64,000 bases of DNA from Streptomyces roseirectus (GCF_014489635.1 NZ_CP060828.1:8358001-8422000); one strand, 5' to 3'; counted from the first letter of the stretch, positions 39,800 to 49,042 are shown. Notes: generated from the sequence alone by a model not told the origin. Made by a program: numbers and translations.

Positions 39800-41893
39800 T
39801 TAGTACCGAACCGGCGGCCGCTGCGGATGCCGGTGCGCGGCCAGCGCCCGCGTGAACGCCTCGACGAACTCCGCACGGGCCGGCCCCGCCGCCGCGTCGC
39901 TCACCACGCCCCGGTCGGCGACCGCACCGCTCGTCGGCGTCGCCAGCCGCACCGTGTCCGGGACGACGGCCGACAGCACGCCGACGCCGGAGCCGAGCGC
40001 GGCGAGCGGCTTGCCGTGCCGGTAGGCGTCGCGGGCGAAGCGGATCACGTCCGGATCGGTGATCAGATCGGGCGTGCCGACGGGCCCGCCCGGCAGCAGC
40101 ACCGCGTCGTACAGCACCGACGCCACCGTGGGCAGCGCGCGGTCCACCGGATACGGCCCCTCGGACGTCGTGTCCAGGCTCCCCGCCTCCGGCGCGATCA
40201 CCTCGACGACGGCGCCCCGCGCGGCCAACGCCTCGCGCACGGACGTGAGGTGACGGCCGTCCACCCCGTCGTGCGCGAGCACCGCGACCGTCCGGGTGCG
40301 CACCGAGCCGTCGCCCGGCAGCGCCTCGATGCTCAGCGCGGGGGAGACGGCCCCGAACTCCGGCCCCTTCTCGGCGGGTTCGGGCACGCCGATGCCCCGG
40401 GCGACGCGCTGGGCGAGGTCCAGGTCGACGTGCGCCAGCTCCGCCACCGTCCGCGTGCGCACCTGCATCGCGGTGACCTTGCCCAGTTCGAAGCGGAACG
40501 CGGCGACGATGTGCTCGCGCTCCCAGTCGCTCATGCTGTGCCAGAACAGCGCGGCCTGGCTGTAGTGGTCGGTGAAACTCACCGCGCGCGTACGGGTCTT
40601 GGGGCCGTGCACCTGCTGGGGGTGGTGCATGCGGGGGCCCGAGACGTCGGGGTGGCCGCCGCCCAGCGAGCTCGGGAAGTAGTTGGCGCCCCGGTGGATG
40701 CGGCCTTGGTGGAAGCCGTCGCGCTGGTTCGTGCGGACGGGCGCGACGGGCCGGTTCACGGGGAGCTGGGAGAAGTTGGGGCCGCCGAGCCGCAGCAACT
40801 GGGTGTCCAGGTAGGAGAAGTTGCGGGCCTGGAGCAGCGGGTCGTCGGTGAAGTCGATGCCGGGTACGAGGTTCGCGGTGTGGAAGGCGACCTGTTCGGT
40901 CTCGGCGAAGAAACTCTCCGGGTTGCGGTCCAGGACCATCCGGCCGATCGGGCGGATCGGCACCAGCTCCTCCGGGATCAGCTTCGTCGCGTCCAGCAGG
41001 TCGAAGTCGAACGCGAACTCGTCCTCCTCCGGTACGAGTTGGACGCCCAGCTCCCACTCCGGGTACTCGCCGGCGGCGATCGCCTCCCACAGGTCGCGCC
41101 GGTTGAAGTCGGGGTCGCGGCCCTGGCACTCCTGCGCCTCGTCCCACACCAGCGAGTGCACCCCGAGCTTCGGCTTCCAGTGGAACTTCACGAACGTGGC
41201 CCGCCCTGCGGCGTCCACGAACCGGAAGGTGTGCACGCCGAAGCCCTGCATCATGCGGTAGCTGCGCGGGATCGCCCGGTCCGACATCAGCCACATGATC
41301 GCGTGCAGTGTCTCCGGCTGGAGCGAGACGAAGTCCCACAGCGTGTCGTGCGCGGAGGCGCCGGTGGGGATGTCGGTGTCCGGCTCCGGCTTCAACGCGT
41401 GCACGAAATCGGGGAACTTGATGCCGTCCTGGATGAAGAAGACCGGGAAGTTGTTGCCGACCAGGTCGTAATTCCCCTCCGACGTATAGAACTTGACCGC
41501 GAAGCCACGGACGTCCCGGACGGTGTCGGCGGAGCCCTTGGGGCCCTGCACCGTGGAGAACCGCACGAACACCGGGGTGCGCACCGAGGGGTCCTGGAGG
41601 AACGCGGCGCGGGTGAACTCCGCGCAGGACTCGTACGGTTCGAACCAGCCGTAGGCGCCCGCGCCGCGCGCGTGCACGACCCGCTCGGGGATGCGTTCGT
41701 GGTCGAAGTGGGTCAGCTTCTCCCGGAAGTGGAAGTCCTCCAGGAGCGTCGGGCCGCGCTCGCCGGCCGTGAGGGAGTCGTCGGTGCGGTCGACGTCGAC
41801 GCCCTGGTCGGTGGTGAGGGGGCCGGTGGCCGGGTCGTCGGCGGTGGACTCCTCGCGCTGCTGCTTGCGGTCTTCGTGATCCAGGGGTGGCAT
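39800..41893 (-). CDS. katE: Large-subunit catalase with C-terminal DJ-1-like domain (KatE type)
   Basis: This 697-residue clade II monofunctional catalase converts H2O2 to water and oxygen. The catalytic His lies in [16 protein letters not shown], the catalytic Asn in [20 protein letters not shown], and the heme-ligand Tyr region in [15 protein letters not shown]. The C-terminal 160 residues ([20 protein letters not shown] onward) form the class I amidotransferase/DJ-1-like domain of large catalases. The ATG at 41893 has AAGGAGG 7 nt upstream and is preferred over one at 41956. The promoter is sigma-B-type, as reported for a Streptomyces stationary-phase/osmotic catalase. Confidence 0.94.
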   Translation of the reverse strand: MPPLDHEDRKQQREESTADDPATGPLTTDQGVDVDRTDDSLTAGERGPTLLEDFHFREKLTHFDHERIPERVVHARGAGAYGWFEPYESCAEFTRAAFLQDPSVRTPVFVRFSTVQGPKGSADTVRDVRGFAVKFYTSEGNYDLVGNNFPVFFIQDGIKFPDFVHALKPEPDTDIPTGASAHDTLWDFVSLQPETLHAIMWLMSDRAIPRSYRMMQGFGVHTFRFVDAAGRATFVKFHWKPKLGVHSLVWDEAQECQGRDPDFNRRDLWEAIAAGEYPEWELGVQLVPEEDEFAFDFDLLDATKLIPEELVPIRPIGRMVLDRNPESFFAETEQVAFHTANLVPGIDFTDDPLLQARNFSYLDTQLLRLGGPNFSQLPVNRPVAPVRTNQRDGFHQGRIHRGANYFPSSLGGGHPDVSGPRMHHPQQVHGPKTRTRAVSFTDHYSQAALFWHSMSDWEREHIVAAFRFELGKVTAMQVRTRTVAELAHVDLDLAQRVARGIGVPEPAEKGPEFGAVSPALSIEALPGDGSVRTRTVAVLAHDGVDGRHLTSVREALAARGAVVEVIAPEAGSLDTTSEGPYPVDRALPTVASVLYDAVLLPGGPVGTPDLITDPDVIRFARDAYRHGKPLAALGSGVGVLSAVVPDTVRLATPTSGAVADRGVVSDAAAGPARAEFVEAFTRALAAHRHPQRPPVRY

Positions 41894-41933
41894 GAGCCGT
41901 CCTCCTTGCCGTGGTGGTCGTCGCGGCTCCGGA

Positions 41934-41958
41934 GTACCCCTTCTGTCCGACTCCATAC
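41934..41958 (-). promoter_or_regulatory. Sigma-B-type promoter of katE
   Basis: On the minus strand GTAT (41955-41958), 15 nt and GGGTAC (41934-41939) lie 40 nt before the ATG at 41893. This is an exact consensus match. Confidence 0.6.
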
Positions 41959-42074
41959 AGTGACGGCCGGACAGCGACGGCCGGGCGTGTCGGCCCCCAC
42001 TAGGACAGAATCTGACCTACTCCGGTGTCACAGTGACCGCACAGCCGAACCCCCGCACCGAACGGAGCGTCCCT

Positions 42075-42536
42075 TTGAGCCGCCACGTCCAGATCACCTT
42101 CGACGCCCACGACCCCCGCGCCCTCGCGGACTTCTGGCGCGAAGCCCTCGGCTACATCACCCCCGCCCCGCCCGGCGTCGAACTCCCCGACGGCGCCGAC
42201 GTGTGGGCCGCGTGGCACACGTTCCTCGCCCGGGTCGGCGTCCCGGAGGCGGAACGCGAGTCCAAGGCCGCCATCGAGGATCCCGACGGCCACGGCCCCC
42301 GCGTCTTCTTCCAGCGCGTCCCGGAGGGCAAGACCGCCAAGAACCGCGTCCACCTCGACGTCCGCGCGGCCCCCGGCCTCCAGGGCGACGCCCGCATGGC
42401 CGCCCTGGAGGCCGAGTGCGCCCGTCTGACCGCCCTCGGCGCGACCCTCCTGCGCCGCGATCCCGGCCGGCCTCCGCTGAGCGGCGGCTTCCTGGTCATG
42501 GCGGACCCGGAGGGCAACGAGTTCTGCCTCGACTGA
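42075..42536 (+). CDS. VOC (glyoxalase-like) family protein
   Basis: This 153-residue protein of the vicinal oxygen chelate superfamily starts LSRHVQITFDAHDPRALADF and has VHLDVRAAPG and GGFLVMADPEGNEFCLD at the C-terminal metal site. The TTG at 42075 is favoured because GGAG lies 7 nt upstream; a GTG at 42033 gives 14 more residues and cannot be excluded. Role unknown: resistance, glyoxalase or dioxygenase-like. Convergent with another VOC gene 20 nt away. Confidence 0.82.
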   Translation: MSRHVQITFDAHDPRALADFWREALGYITPAPPGVELPDGADVWAAWHTFLARVGVPEAERESKAAIEDPDGHGPRVFFQRVPEGKTAKNRVHLDVRAAPGLQGDARMAALEAECARLTALGATLLRRDPGRPPLSGGFLVMADPEGNEFCLD

Positions 42537-42555
42537 CAGGGCGGCCAGGCGCGCC

Positions 42556-42963
42556 TCAGCCCGCGATATTGACCATCCACGGCACGCCGAAGCGGTCCGT
42601 GCACATGCCGAAGACGTCGCCCCACATCTGCTTGTCGAGGGGGACGGAGACGGTGCCGCCGGCGGAGAGCTGTTCCCAGTAGCCGCGCAGCTCGGCCTCG
42701 TCGTCACCGCTGAGGCTGATCGAGTAGCGGTGCTCGGCGGGCTGGGGCATGCCGGGCGGGGTGTCGGCGCCCATCAGGGTGAAGCCGGCGGGGGTCTCCA
42801 GCATGCCGTGCATGACCTTGTCGGCGAAGTCCGGGCCGACGTCCTGGTTGAAGGCGCCGTAGGTGTTCAGCGTCAGGGTGCCGCCGAAGACCTGCTCGTA
42901 GAACTCCATCGCCTGCCGGGCCTCGCCGGTGAACGTGAGGTAGGGGTTGAGCCGAGAAGCCAT
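42556..42963 (-). CDS. VOC family protein, PhnB-like
   Basis: This 135-residue protein of the PhnB/3-demethylubiquinone methyltransferase-like VOC group contains LNPYLTFTGEARQAMEFYEQ, HGMLETPAGFTLMGADTPPG and WGDVFGMCTDRFGVPWMVNI. The ATG at 42963 has GGAGG 5 nt upstream and replaces an in-frame ATG at 42975. Substrate unknown. Confidence 0.85.
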   Translation of the reverse strand: MASRLNPYLTFTGEARQAMEFYEQVFGGTLTLNTYGAFNQDVGPDFADKVMHGMLETPAGFTLMGADTPPGMPQPAEHRYSISLSGDDEAELRGYWEQLSAGGTVSVPLDKQMWGDVFGMCTDRFGVPWMVNIAG

Positions 42964-43050
42964 GGGACCCTCCAAGGAGTGCGGTTGCTCGCACCGTAAC
43001 GCGGCCCACTGACAACGGCCCGTCGGCGAGGGACCGCCGGGGCGCGGACG

Positions 43051-44493
43051 TCACACCAGCCGGCGCAGGATCCGCTCCTTGACCTGGGTGAACGGCGGGT
43101 ACGCCACCCGCAGCGGGTCGAGCAGGAGCGGCTTGTCCAGCACGGCCTTCGTGTGGCTGAACGTGTCGACGGAGTGGGCCCCGTGATAGCGCCCGACCCC
43201 GCTCTCCCCGACCCCGCCGAACGGCAGCCCGGGGACGGTGACATGGGCGTTGGGGACGCCGAACGCCAGCGCGCCCGACGACGTCTCGGCCTCGAGCCGC
43301 CGCTTGGACCGCGCGGACCCGACGAACGCGTACACCGCGAGCGGCTTGTCGCGCCCGGTGATGAAGGAGATCGCGGCGTCGAGATCGGGCACGCGCACGA
43401 TCGGCAGCACCGGCCCGAAGATCTCCTCGCGCATGACGGCCGACTCGGGGGAGACGTCGGCGAGGACGGTCGGCGCGATGAACCGCGCCGCCCTGTCGTG
43501 CTCCCCGCCCACCACGGTCCGCCCGTCCCCGAGCAGCCCGGTGAGCCGGTCGAAGTGCCGCTCGTTGACGATCCGCCCGTAGTCCGCGCTCTCGGCGGGC
43601 CGCTCCCCGTACATCTCCCGCACGGCCGCCGCGAGATGCCCCTCGATCTCGTCCGCCGCGTCCCCGACCGCGAGGACGTAGTCGGGGGCCACACAGGTCT
43701 GCCCGGCGTTCATGAATTTGCCCCAGGCGATCCGGCGCGCGGCGGTCGCGAGGTCGGCGCCGGGCTCGACGACGGCCGGCGACTTGCCGCCCAGCTCCAG
43801 GGTGACCGGCGTGAGATGACGGGCGGCGGCGGTCATGACGATCCGCCCGACCGCGCCGTTGCCGGTGTAGAAGACGTGGTCGAACCGCTGCTCCAGGAGC
43901 GCGGTCGTCTCCGGCACCCCGCCCTCGACGACGGCCACCGCCTCGGGGTCCAGCACGCGCGGCAGCCGGCGCGCGAGCAGCGCCGAGGTCGCCGGGGCCA
44001 GCTCGCTGGGCTTGACGACCGCGCAGTTGCCCGCCGCGAGCGCGCCGACGAGCGGCCCCAGGGCCAGCTGGAGCGGGTAGTTCCAGGGGCTGATGATCAG
44101 CACCGTCCCCAGCGGCTCGCGCACGGTCCGCGCGCGGGCGGGGGCCAGCGACAGGGGGACGCCGACGCGGCGCGGGCGCATCCAGCGGTTCAGGTGGCGC
44201 AGCGTGTGGTCGATCTCGTTGACGACGAAGCCGAGTTCGGTGAGGTACGACTCCAGGGGGCTCTTGCCGAGGTCGGCGTGGAGGGCGTCCGAGATCTCGC
44301 TCTGGTGGTCGACCAGGAACGCGCGCAGGGCGCGGAGCTGCGCCCTGCGCCAGGCGGCGGGGCGGGTGCGGCCGGTGGCGAAGACGGTGTGCAGACGGGC
44401 GACGGTCGCGGCGGCGTCGGAGGCGGCGTCCGGTGCGTCGGGCGCGTCGGGTGCGGGGTCGGCGTCGGGCGTGGGCTGGGTGTCGAGGCGCAT
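43051..44493 (-). CDS. Aldehyde dehydrogenase, class 3-like
   Basis: This 480-residue NAD(P)-dependent aldehyde dehydrogenase has the cofactor segment IISPWNYPLQLALGPLVGAL, the general-base Glu in VTLELGGKSPAVVEPG, and the catalytic Cys in NAGQTCVAPDYVLAVG near residue 265. The C-terminal GAHSVDTFSHTKAVLDKPLL is typical of class 3 (fatty or aromatic aldehyde) enzymes. The N-terminus has a short Asp/Ala/Pro repeat (DAPDAPDAA). It shares a control region with the divergent DUF1569-TetR pair and is likely repressed by that TetR protein. Confidence 0.92.
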   Translation of the reverse strand: MRLDTQPTPDADPAPDAPDAPDAASDAAATVARLHTVFATGRTRPAAWRRAQLRALRAFLVDHQSEISDALHADLGKSPLESYLTELGFVVNEIDHTLRHLNRWMRPRRVGVPLSLAPARARTVREPLGTVLIISPWNYPLQLALGPLVGALAAGNCAVVKPSELAPATSALLARRLPRVLDPEAVAVVEGGVPETTALLEQRFDHVFYTGNGAVGRIVMTAAARHLTPVTLELGGKSPAVVEPGADLATAARRIAWGKFMNAGQTCVAPDYVLAVGDAADEIEGHLAAAVREMYGERPAESADYGRIVNERHFDRLTGLLGDGRTVVGGEHDRAARFIAPTVLADVSPESAVMREEIFGPVLPIVRVPDLDAAISFITGRDKPLAVYAFVGSARSKRRLEAETSSGALAFGVPNAHVTVPGLPFGGVGESGVGRYHGAHSVDTFSHTKAVLDKPLLLDPLRVAYPPFTQVKERILRRLV

Positions 44494-44499
44494 GGAGCC

Positions 44500-44544
44500 A
44501 GGATATACAAAACGAAATTGTTTCGTTTCGCATGTGTGTATCCT
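44500..44544. promoter_or_regulatory. Divergent leaderless promoters around a TetR-type operator
   Basis: A perfect palindrome AAACGAAA-TTG-TTTCGTTT (44510-44528) lies between two divergent -10 boxes, both TATCCT: 44500-44505 on the minus strand, 6 nt from the ALDH ATG, and 44539-44544 on the plus strand, 7 nt from the DUF1569 GTG. A repressor at the palindrome would block both promoters. The TetR gene is the second gene of the plus-strand unit. Confidence 0.65.
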
Positions 44545-44551
44545 CGTCCCT

Positions 44552-45007
44552 GTGACCCCATCCCTCGCAGCCCTCACCGACAGCCTCCTGGAACAGCTCG
44601 ACCGCCCCGAGAGCGACCTGCTGGAACGCGACGCCGTCTGGAACCTCTCCCAGACCCTCCAGCACTGCACCCAGACCGTCCGCTACTCGGTCACCGGCTA
44701 CCCCCGCCTCAAGCCGGCCCTGTTCCGCGCCACCGCAGGCGCGCTCGCGAAGAAGGTCTTCCTGAGCCGGGGCGCCATGAAGCACTCCCTCGCCGCCGAG
44801 ATCGACGGCGCGCCGCCCCTGCGCGCCGGCCTCCCGGTCGCCGAGGCCGCCGCCGACCTCGTCTCCGCAGTCGCCCTCTTCACCGAGCACACCGGCCCGC
44901 ACGCCCCGCACCCCGCGTACGGCACGTGCACCCACGACGAGTACGCGCGCCTGCACGCCTTCCACCTCGCCGAGCACCTGCCGGGCCTGACCGGTGTCCG
45001 GCACTGA
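44552..45007 (+). CDS. DUF1569-like protein
   Basis: This 151-residue protein begins MTPSLAALTDSLLEQLDRPE and contains WNLSQTLQHCTQTVRYSVTG and a late His pair in YARLHAFHLAEHLPGLTG. The pattern of spaced histidines in a four-helix layout fits the DinB/DUF1569 group. Function unknown. It starts at the GTG at 44552 directly after a TATCCT box and overlaps the TetR gene by 14 nt, so the two are co-expressed. Confidence 0.75.
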   Translation: MTPSLAALTDSLLEQLDRPESDLLERDAVWNLSQTLQHCTQTVRYSVTGYPRLKPALFRATAGALAKKVFLSRGAMKHSLAAEIDGAPPLRAGLPVAEAAADLVSAVALFTEHTGPHAPHPAYGTCTHDEYARLHAFHLAEHLPGLTGVRH

Positions 45008-45644
45008 GTCCCCGGCGGTCGCCGTCCGCCGGGGCCGCCCCCGCGACGCCGCCCGCGACCGCGCGCTCCTCGCGGCGACCCTCGCGGTCCTCGCCGAGAG
45101 CGGGTACGGCGGGCTGACCACCGCCGCCGTCGCCGCCCGCGCCGGCGTCTCCACCGCCACGCTCTACCGCCGCTGGTCCTCCAAGGAAGCCCTCGTCCTC
45201 GCGGCGTCCGCCGCCTTCGCCGCCGACCTCGAACAGCGCCCCGACACCGGTACCCTCGAAGGCGACCTCCGCATCCTGCTGCGCGACAAGGCCGCCGGCC
45301 TCACCGGCGAGAGCGGCCGCCTCATGCGCGCGCTCATCGGCGAGGCCGCCCACAACGTCGCCCTCGCCGAGGCCCTGACCGCCGCGCTGATCGACCCCGT
45401 CCGCGACCGCGTCGCCGAGGCGGTACGGCGCGCTGTCGCCCGGGGCGAGATCGCCCCCCTCCCGGACGTCGACCTCGTCGCCGACCTCGTCATCGGCCCG
45501 ATGGTGAGCCGCTTCCTGCTCACCGCGCACCCCTCGGACACGCAGGACACGCAGGACGCGCGCGGGACGGCGGACCGCCTGCTGCCGTTCGTGCTGCGGG
45601 CGGTGGGAGGTCAGGACGCGAGCGGCGACGGCGGCTTCGCGTAG
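44994..45644 (+). CDS. TetR-family transcriptional regulator
   Basis: This 216-residue repressor has an N-terminal helix-turn-helix: LAATLAVLAESGYGGLTTAA, then VAARAGVSTATLYRRWSSKE. The C-terminal half is an effector domain of the TetR_C_16-like type. It probably binds the palindrome at 44510-44528 and controls itself, the DUF1569 gene and the ALDH. The GTG start at 44994 overlaps the upstream gene. Its 3' end overlaps the convergent SDR gene by 34 nt. Confidence 0.9.
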   Translation: MSGTESPAVAVRRGRPRDAARDRALLAATLAVLAESGYGGLTTAAVAARAGVSTATLYRRWSSKEALVLAASAAFAADLEQRPDTGTLEGDLRILLRDKAAGLTGESGRLMRALIGEAAHNVALAEALTAALIDPVRDRVAEAVRRAVARGEIAPLPDVDLVADLVIGPMVSRFLLTAHPSDTQDTQDARGTADRLLPFVLRAVGGQDASGDGGFA

Positions 45645-46453
45645 CCCGCGAGACCGCCGTCCGGGACGGAGAGCCCGCCGTCGACGATCAGGGCGTGGCC
45701 GGTCACGTACGAGGCGGCCGGGGAGGCGAGGAAGAGGACCGAGCCGGTGATCTCCTCGACGCTCGCCCAACGGCCCATCGGGACGTGCGCCATCAGCCAC
45801 TCCGAGACCGGGGCGACCTCGCTCGCGAACGCCGTCATGTCGGTCAGTGTCCAGCCGGGGCACACCGCGTTGACCCGGATGCCCTGCCGCGCCCAGCCCA
45901 CGGCGAGGCTCTTGGCGAGGGACACCTGGGCCGCCTTCGTCGCCGCGTACGAGTCGAGGAGCGGGGCGCCGAGGACGGCCGCCGTGGACGACATGAGGAT
46001 CAGGCTGGCCCGCGACGACTCGGCGAGGTGGGGGTGGGCGGCCCGGCACAGCGCGCCCGTGGCGTCGAGGTTGACGGACATGACCGTGTCCCACGCCGCC
46101 TCGGGCAGCTCCTGGAGCGGCGCCAGCAGCATGCCGCCGTCCGCGTCCGCCGGGGTCACCCCGGCGTTGTGCACGACGACGTCCAGCCCCCCGAGCGCCT
46201 GTGCGGCGGCGTCCACGAGCCGCGCCGTGACCCCGGCCTCGCCCAGGTCCCCGGCCAGCGCCACCGCCTTGCGCCCCCGCTCCTCGACGTCCCGCACGGT
46301 CTCCTCCAGCGCGCCCAGGGTCCGCGCGGTCACGACGACGTCGCACCCCGCTTCGGCCAGCGACACGGCGACCGCCTTGCCGATGCCCCGCGAGGCACCG
46401 GTGACGAGAGCGCGGGCACCGTCGAGACGGAACAGGTCGAGGGAGGTGGCCAT
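45611..46453 (-). CDS. Short-chain dehydrogenase/reductase
   Basis: This 280-residue classical SDR has the cofactor motif ALVTGASRGIGKAVAVSLA, the NAG motif VVVHNAGVTPA, the catalytic Ser region SLILMSSTAAV and the active-site YXXXK in DSYAATKAAQVSL. VCPGWTLTDMTAF follows. It most likely oxidises or reduces a hydroxyl/ketone with NAD(P); the substrate cannot be read. Start ATG at 46453; purine-rich upstream sequence GAGAGG. Confidence 0.9.
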   Translation of the reverse strand: MATSLDLFRLDGARALVTGASRGIGKAVAVSLAEAGCDVVVTARTLGALEETVRDVEERGRKAVALAGDLGEAGVTARLVDAAAQALGGLDVVVHNAGVTPADADGGMLLAPLQELPEAAWDTVMSVNLDATGALCRAAHPHLAESSRASLILMSSTAAVLGAPLLDSYAATKAAQVSLAKSLAVGWARQGIRVNAVCPGWTLTDMTAFASEVAPVSEWLMAHVPMGRWASVEEITGSVLFLASPAASYVTGHALIVDGGLSVPDGGLAGYAKPPSPLAS

Positions 46454-46695
46454 GGGGGGTCCTCTCGGAAAGGGGGGAGACCTGGGGGGGACGGGTACTA
46501 CGGGGGAACGGTGGACCCGGCCGCCACTCATGCCCCGGTGGACGGCGTGCCGGGCCGTCGCGCGCGCCGGTGATGCGCACTGCGAGCGACCACCCGTGCG
46601 GGCACAAGCTGAGCTTGGACGACGCCGGCCCCGTACGGCGGGCGTACCGCTGACCGGTGTGTTGAACATGAGCGGACGTTGAACGTCCGTCGGGG

Positions 46696-48096
46696 GTGAC
46701 CGTGCGACGGCTCCGTACACCCAACCGCGCCCTGCGCGCACTCCTCGCCGAGGCCGGCTGGTCCGGCGCGCGCCTCGCCCGCGAGGTCAACTCGCTCGGC
46801 GCGGCACAGGGGCTCGCGCTGAGCTACGACCGCACCTCGGTCGCCCACTGGCTCGGCGGCAGCAGACCCCGGCCACCGGTACCGGAGTTGGTGGCGCAGG
46901 CGCTGTCGGCACGGCTGGGGAGACGGGTGCGGACGGGGGACATGGGGCTCGGCCCGGTGGGGGAGCGGGGGGCCGTGGGCGGTGGAGTGGCGTGTCTCGA
47001 CGGGGCGTTGAGCGGGCTCGGGAGACGGGAGGCGTACCTGCCGGGAGGCGCGGGGGAGACGGTCCCGAGGACGGGCGTGACCCTGAAATCCGACGCCGCC
47101 CTCAACGCCGGGCCGACCTTCAACGCCGGGGCGTTCCTCGGGGACGGCACCCCGCCCCACGGCCCCCGCATCACCCTCGCCCACGTCGAATCCGCCCGCC
47201 ACCTCCTCGTCGTCCTCTCCCGCAGCGACGACGTCTTCGGCTCCGGTGCCGTGCGTGAACCCCTGCGGAGGTTCCTCACGACGACGCTGCTGCCGTGGCT
47301 ACGGGGCGCCATGACCCCCGGCGTGCGCCGCGAACTGTTCACGGTGGCCGCGCAGTTGGCGTACCTGTGCGGCTTCGCGGCGTACGACGGCGGACGGCAC
47401 GCGTCGGCGCAGCGGATGTACGGGGCGGCGGCGCGCCTCGCGCGGGAGGCGGGGGACGAGGTCGGTCACGCGGTCGCGCTGCGCGGACTGAGCGTGCAGG
47501 CCCACCAGTTGGGGTACACCGCCCACGCGCGGGGCCTCGCGGCGGAGGCGGCCCGCATCGGTGTCCGGCACGCGCCGCCGGGTCAACATGCCTTCTTCAT
47601 CGGCCAGTTGGCGCTCGCCGAAGCCGCCCCCGGTGACACCGCCAGCCTCGCCCACCTGGCCCGCGCCGAACGCTGCCTCGAACGGGCGGGCGACGCGGGG
47701 GAGTTGCCGGTCGGCGCGTTCCACCCCGGCGCGCTCGCGCTGCAACAGGCGTACGTCCACCGGGCCAGGGGCGACCACCGGGCGGCCGTCACCGCCCTGG
47801 AGACCTCGCTGCGCCACCGTCCCCCGGACGAACGGCGGTCCACGGCCATCACGTTGGCGGACCTCGCCCTCACGCACCTGGCCGTGGGCCACCTGGACCG
47901 GGCCTGCGCGGCGGCCCACGCCTTCCTGGACGCCCACCTCACCGTCGCCAGCGCCCGGGTCGACACCCGTCTGCACACCCTGATCTCCCGCCTGCGCCCG
48001 CACGCCCGCAACCGCGCGGCGGCGGGCGTGCTGGAGCGGGCCAGACCGGCGCGGCGAGGCACCGGCACGAACCGGACGCCCCCTCACGCCACGTGA
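46696..48096 (+). CDS. HTH and TPR-like regulatory protein
   Basis: This 466-residue protein is typical of Streptomyces developmental or antibiotic regulators with an N-terminal DNA-binding segment (RALLAEAGWSGARLAREVNS, then YDRTSVAHWLGGSRPRPP) and a long TPR-like helical region from about residue 200 (YDGGRHASAQRMYGAAARLA, AVALRGLSVQAHQLGYTAHA). A Gly-rich linker lies between. NsdA is a known protein of similar layout, but I cannot say this is NsdA. It starts at the GTG at 46696 (a second GTG lies two codons later). Its 3' end overlaps the TetR gene by 13 nt. Confidence 0.8.
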   Translation: MTVRRLRTPNRALRALLAEAGWSGARLAREVNSLGAAQGLALSYDRTSVAHWLGGSRPRPPVPELVAQALSARLGRRVRTGDMGLGPVGERGAVGGGVACLDGALSGLGRREAYLPGGAGETVPRTGVTLKSDAALNAGPTFNAGAFLGDGTPPHGPRITLAHVESARHLLVVLSRSDDVFGSGAVREPLRRFLTTTLLPWLRGAMTPGVRRELFTVAAQLAYLCGFAAYDGGRHASAQRMYGAAARLAREAGDEVGHAVALRGLSVQAHQLGYTAHARGLAAEAARIGVRHAPPGQHAFFIGQLALAEAAPGDTASLAHLARAERCLERAGDAGELPVGAFHPGALALQQAYVHRARGDHRAAVTALETSLRHRPPDERRSTAITLADLALTHLAVGHLDRACAAAHAFLDAHLTVASARVDTRLHTLISRLRPHARNRAAAGVLERARPARRGTGTNRTPPHAT

Positions 48097-48668
48097 GTCA
48101 CCCGCCGCACCAGATCCGCCCACACCCCGTGCAGCCGCTCCTCCGAGACCCCCCGCCCACGCAGGTGGTCCAGCGTCTCGAAGCTGACCGACGACAACAG
48201 CACCAGGGCCAGCAGCTCATGGTCGGCCTCGACCCCCGACTCCCGCAGCAGACCGGCGACATGAGCCCGGAACGCGGTCCCCGCCCCGGAGTCGTTGCGG
48301 TGCCCCGGCAGCAGCTCACGCGCGAGAGCGGACCCCAAGTCCCCCTCGGTGACCGTGCGTTGGATCAGCGCCTGCCCGAACGTGACGAGCCGTTCGGGCG
48401 CCGGCGCACCGGGCCCCAGCGGCGGCGGCCCGGCCGTGTACGCCTCCAGGAAGTCCGCCTCGGCGTCGTCGAGCAGCGCGAGCAGCAGCCCGTCCCGGTC
48501 CCCGAACCGCCGGAACAGCGTGCCCTTCCCGACACCGGCCTCGGCGGCGACCTCCCGCATGGTCACGTGCTCGGGCCCGTGCTCGACGACGAGCCGGCGC
48601 GCGGCCTCCAGCAGCCGCTCCCGGTTGCGCGCGGCGTCGGAGCGAGCGGAGTCGGAGGCCGTCTCCAT
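48084..48668 (-). CDS. TetR-family transcriptional regulator
   Basis: This 194-residue protein has an N-terminal HTH (LEAARRLVVEHGPEHVTMRE, then VAAEAGVGKGTLFRRFGDRD) and a C-terminal effector domain. It begins at the ATG at 48668, sharing 1 nt with the stop of the Rieske gene, so it is translated from the same message. It is probably a local repressor of that unit; no clear operator was identified. Confidence 0.9.
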   Translation of the reverse strand: METASDSARSDAARNRERLLEAARRLVVEHGPEHVTMREVAAEAGVGKGTLFRRFGDRDGLLLALLDDAEADFLEAYTAGPPPLGPGAPAPERLVTFGQALIQRTVTEGDLGSALARELLPGHRNDSGAGTAFRAHVAGLLRESGVEADHELLALVLLSSVSFETLDHLRGRGVSEERLHGVWADLVRRVTHVA

Positions 48669-48994
48669 CAGAACTCCCCGGCCACGCGCACGTACACGCG
48701 CCCGTCGGCCACCCGCACCGGATACACCGGCACCGGCCGGGTCGCCGGGGGATCGAGGGGCTTGCCGGTGCCGAGGTCGAACCGCGAACCGTGCAGCCAG
48801 CACGAGACGCTGCGCCCCTCCACCTCCCCCTCCGAGAGGGACACCGCGCTGTGCGAGCAGATGTCGTGGATCGCGAACACCTCGGACGCCGTCCGCACGA
48901 CGGCGAGCGGCACCCCCGCCGCCTCGAACCGCCTGGGGACGTCCTCCTCCAGCACGTCCAGCGCACACAGGTCGATGAAACCGCTCTCGGGCAC
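48668..48994 (-). CDS. Rieske [2Fe-2S] ferredoxin-type protein
   Basis: This 108-residue protein has the Rieske cluster ligands CSHSAVSLSEG (CXH) and CWLHGSRFD (CXXH). The length fits a ferredoxin subunit of a non-heme iron dioxygenase or a NirD-like protein. No oxygenase or reductase genes lie beside it, so its electron partners are unknown. The start is the GTG at 48994 with GAGGAG upstream. It is co-transcribed with the TetR gene. Confidence 0.9.
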   Translation of the reverse strand: MPESGFIDLCALDVLEEDVPRRFEAAGVPLAVVRTASEVFAIHDICSHSAVSLSEGEVEGRSVSCWLHGSRFDLGTGKPLDPPATRPVPVYPVRVADGRVYVRVAGEF

Positions 48995-49003
48995 CGTTCT
49001 CCT

Positions 49004-49042
49004 CGCAGGGAATCGCAGGGAATCGCAGGGAATCTCAGGGAA
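49004..49042. repeat. 10-bp tandem repeat upstream of the Rieske gene
   Basis: CGCAGGGAAT is repeated three times perfectly (49004-49033) and once imperfectly, ending about 49042. It lies 10-48 nt before the Rieske start, so it is in the leader or promoter and could affect expression if the copy number changes. Confidence 0.75.
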
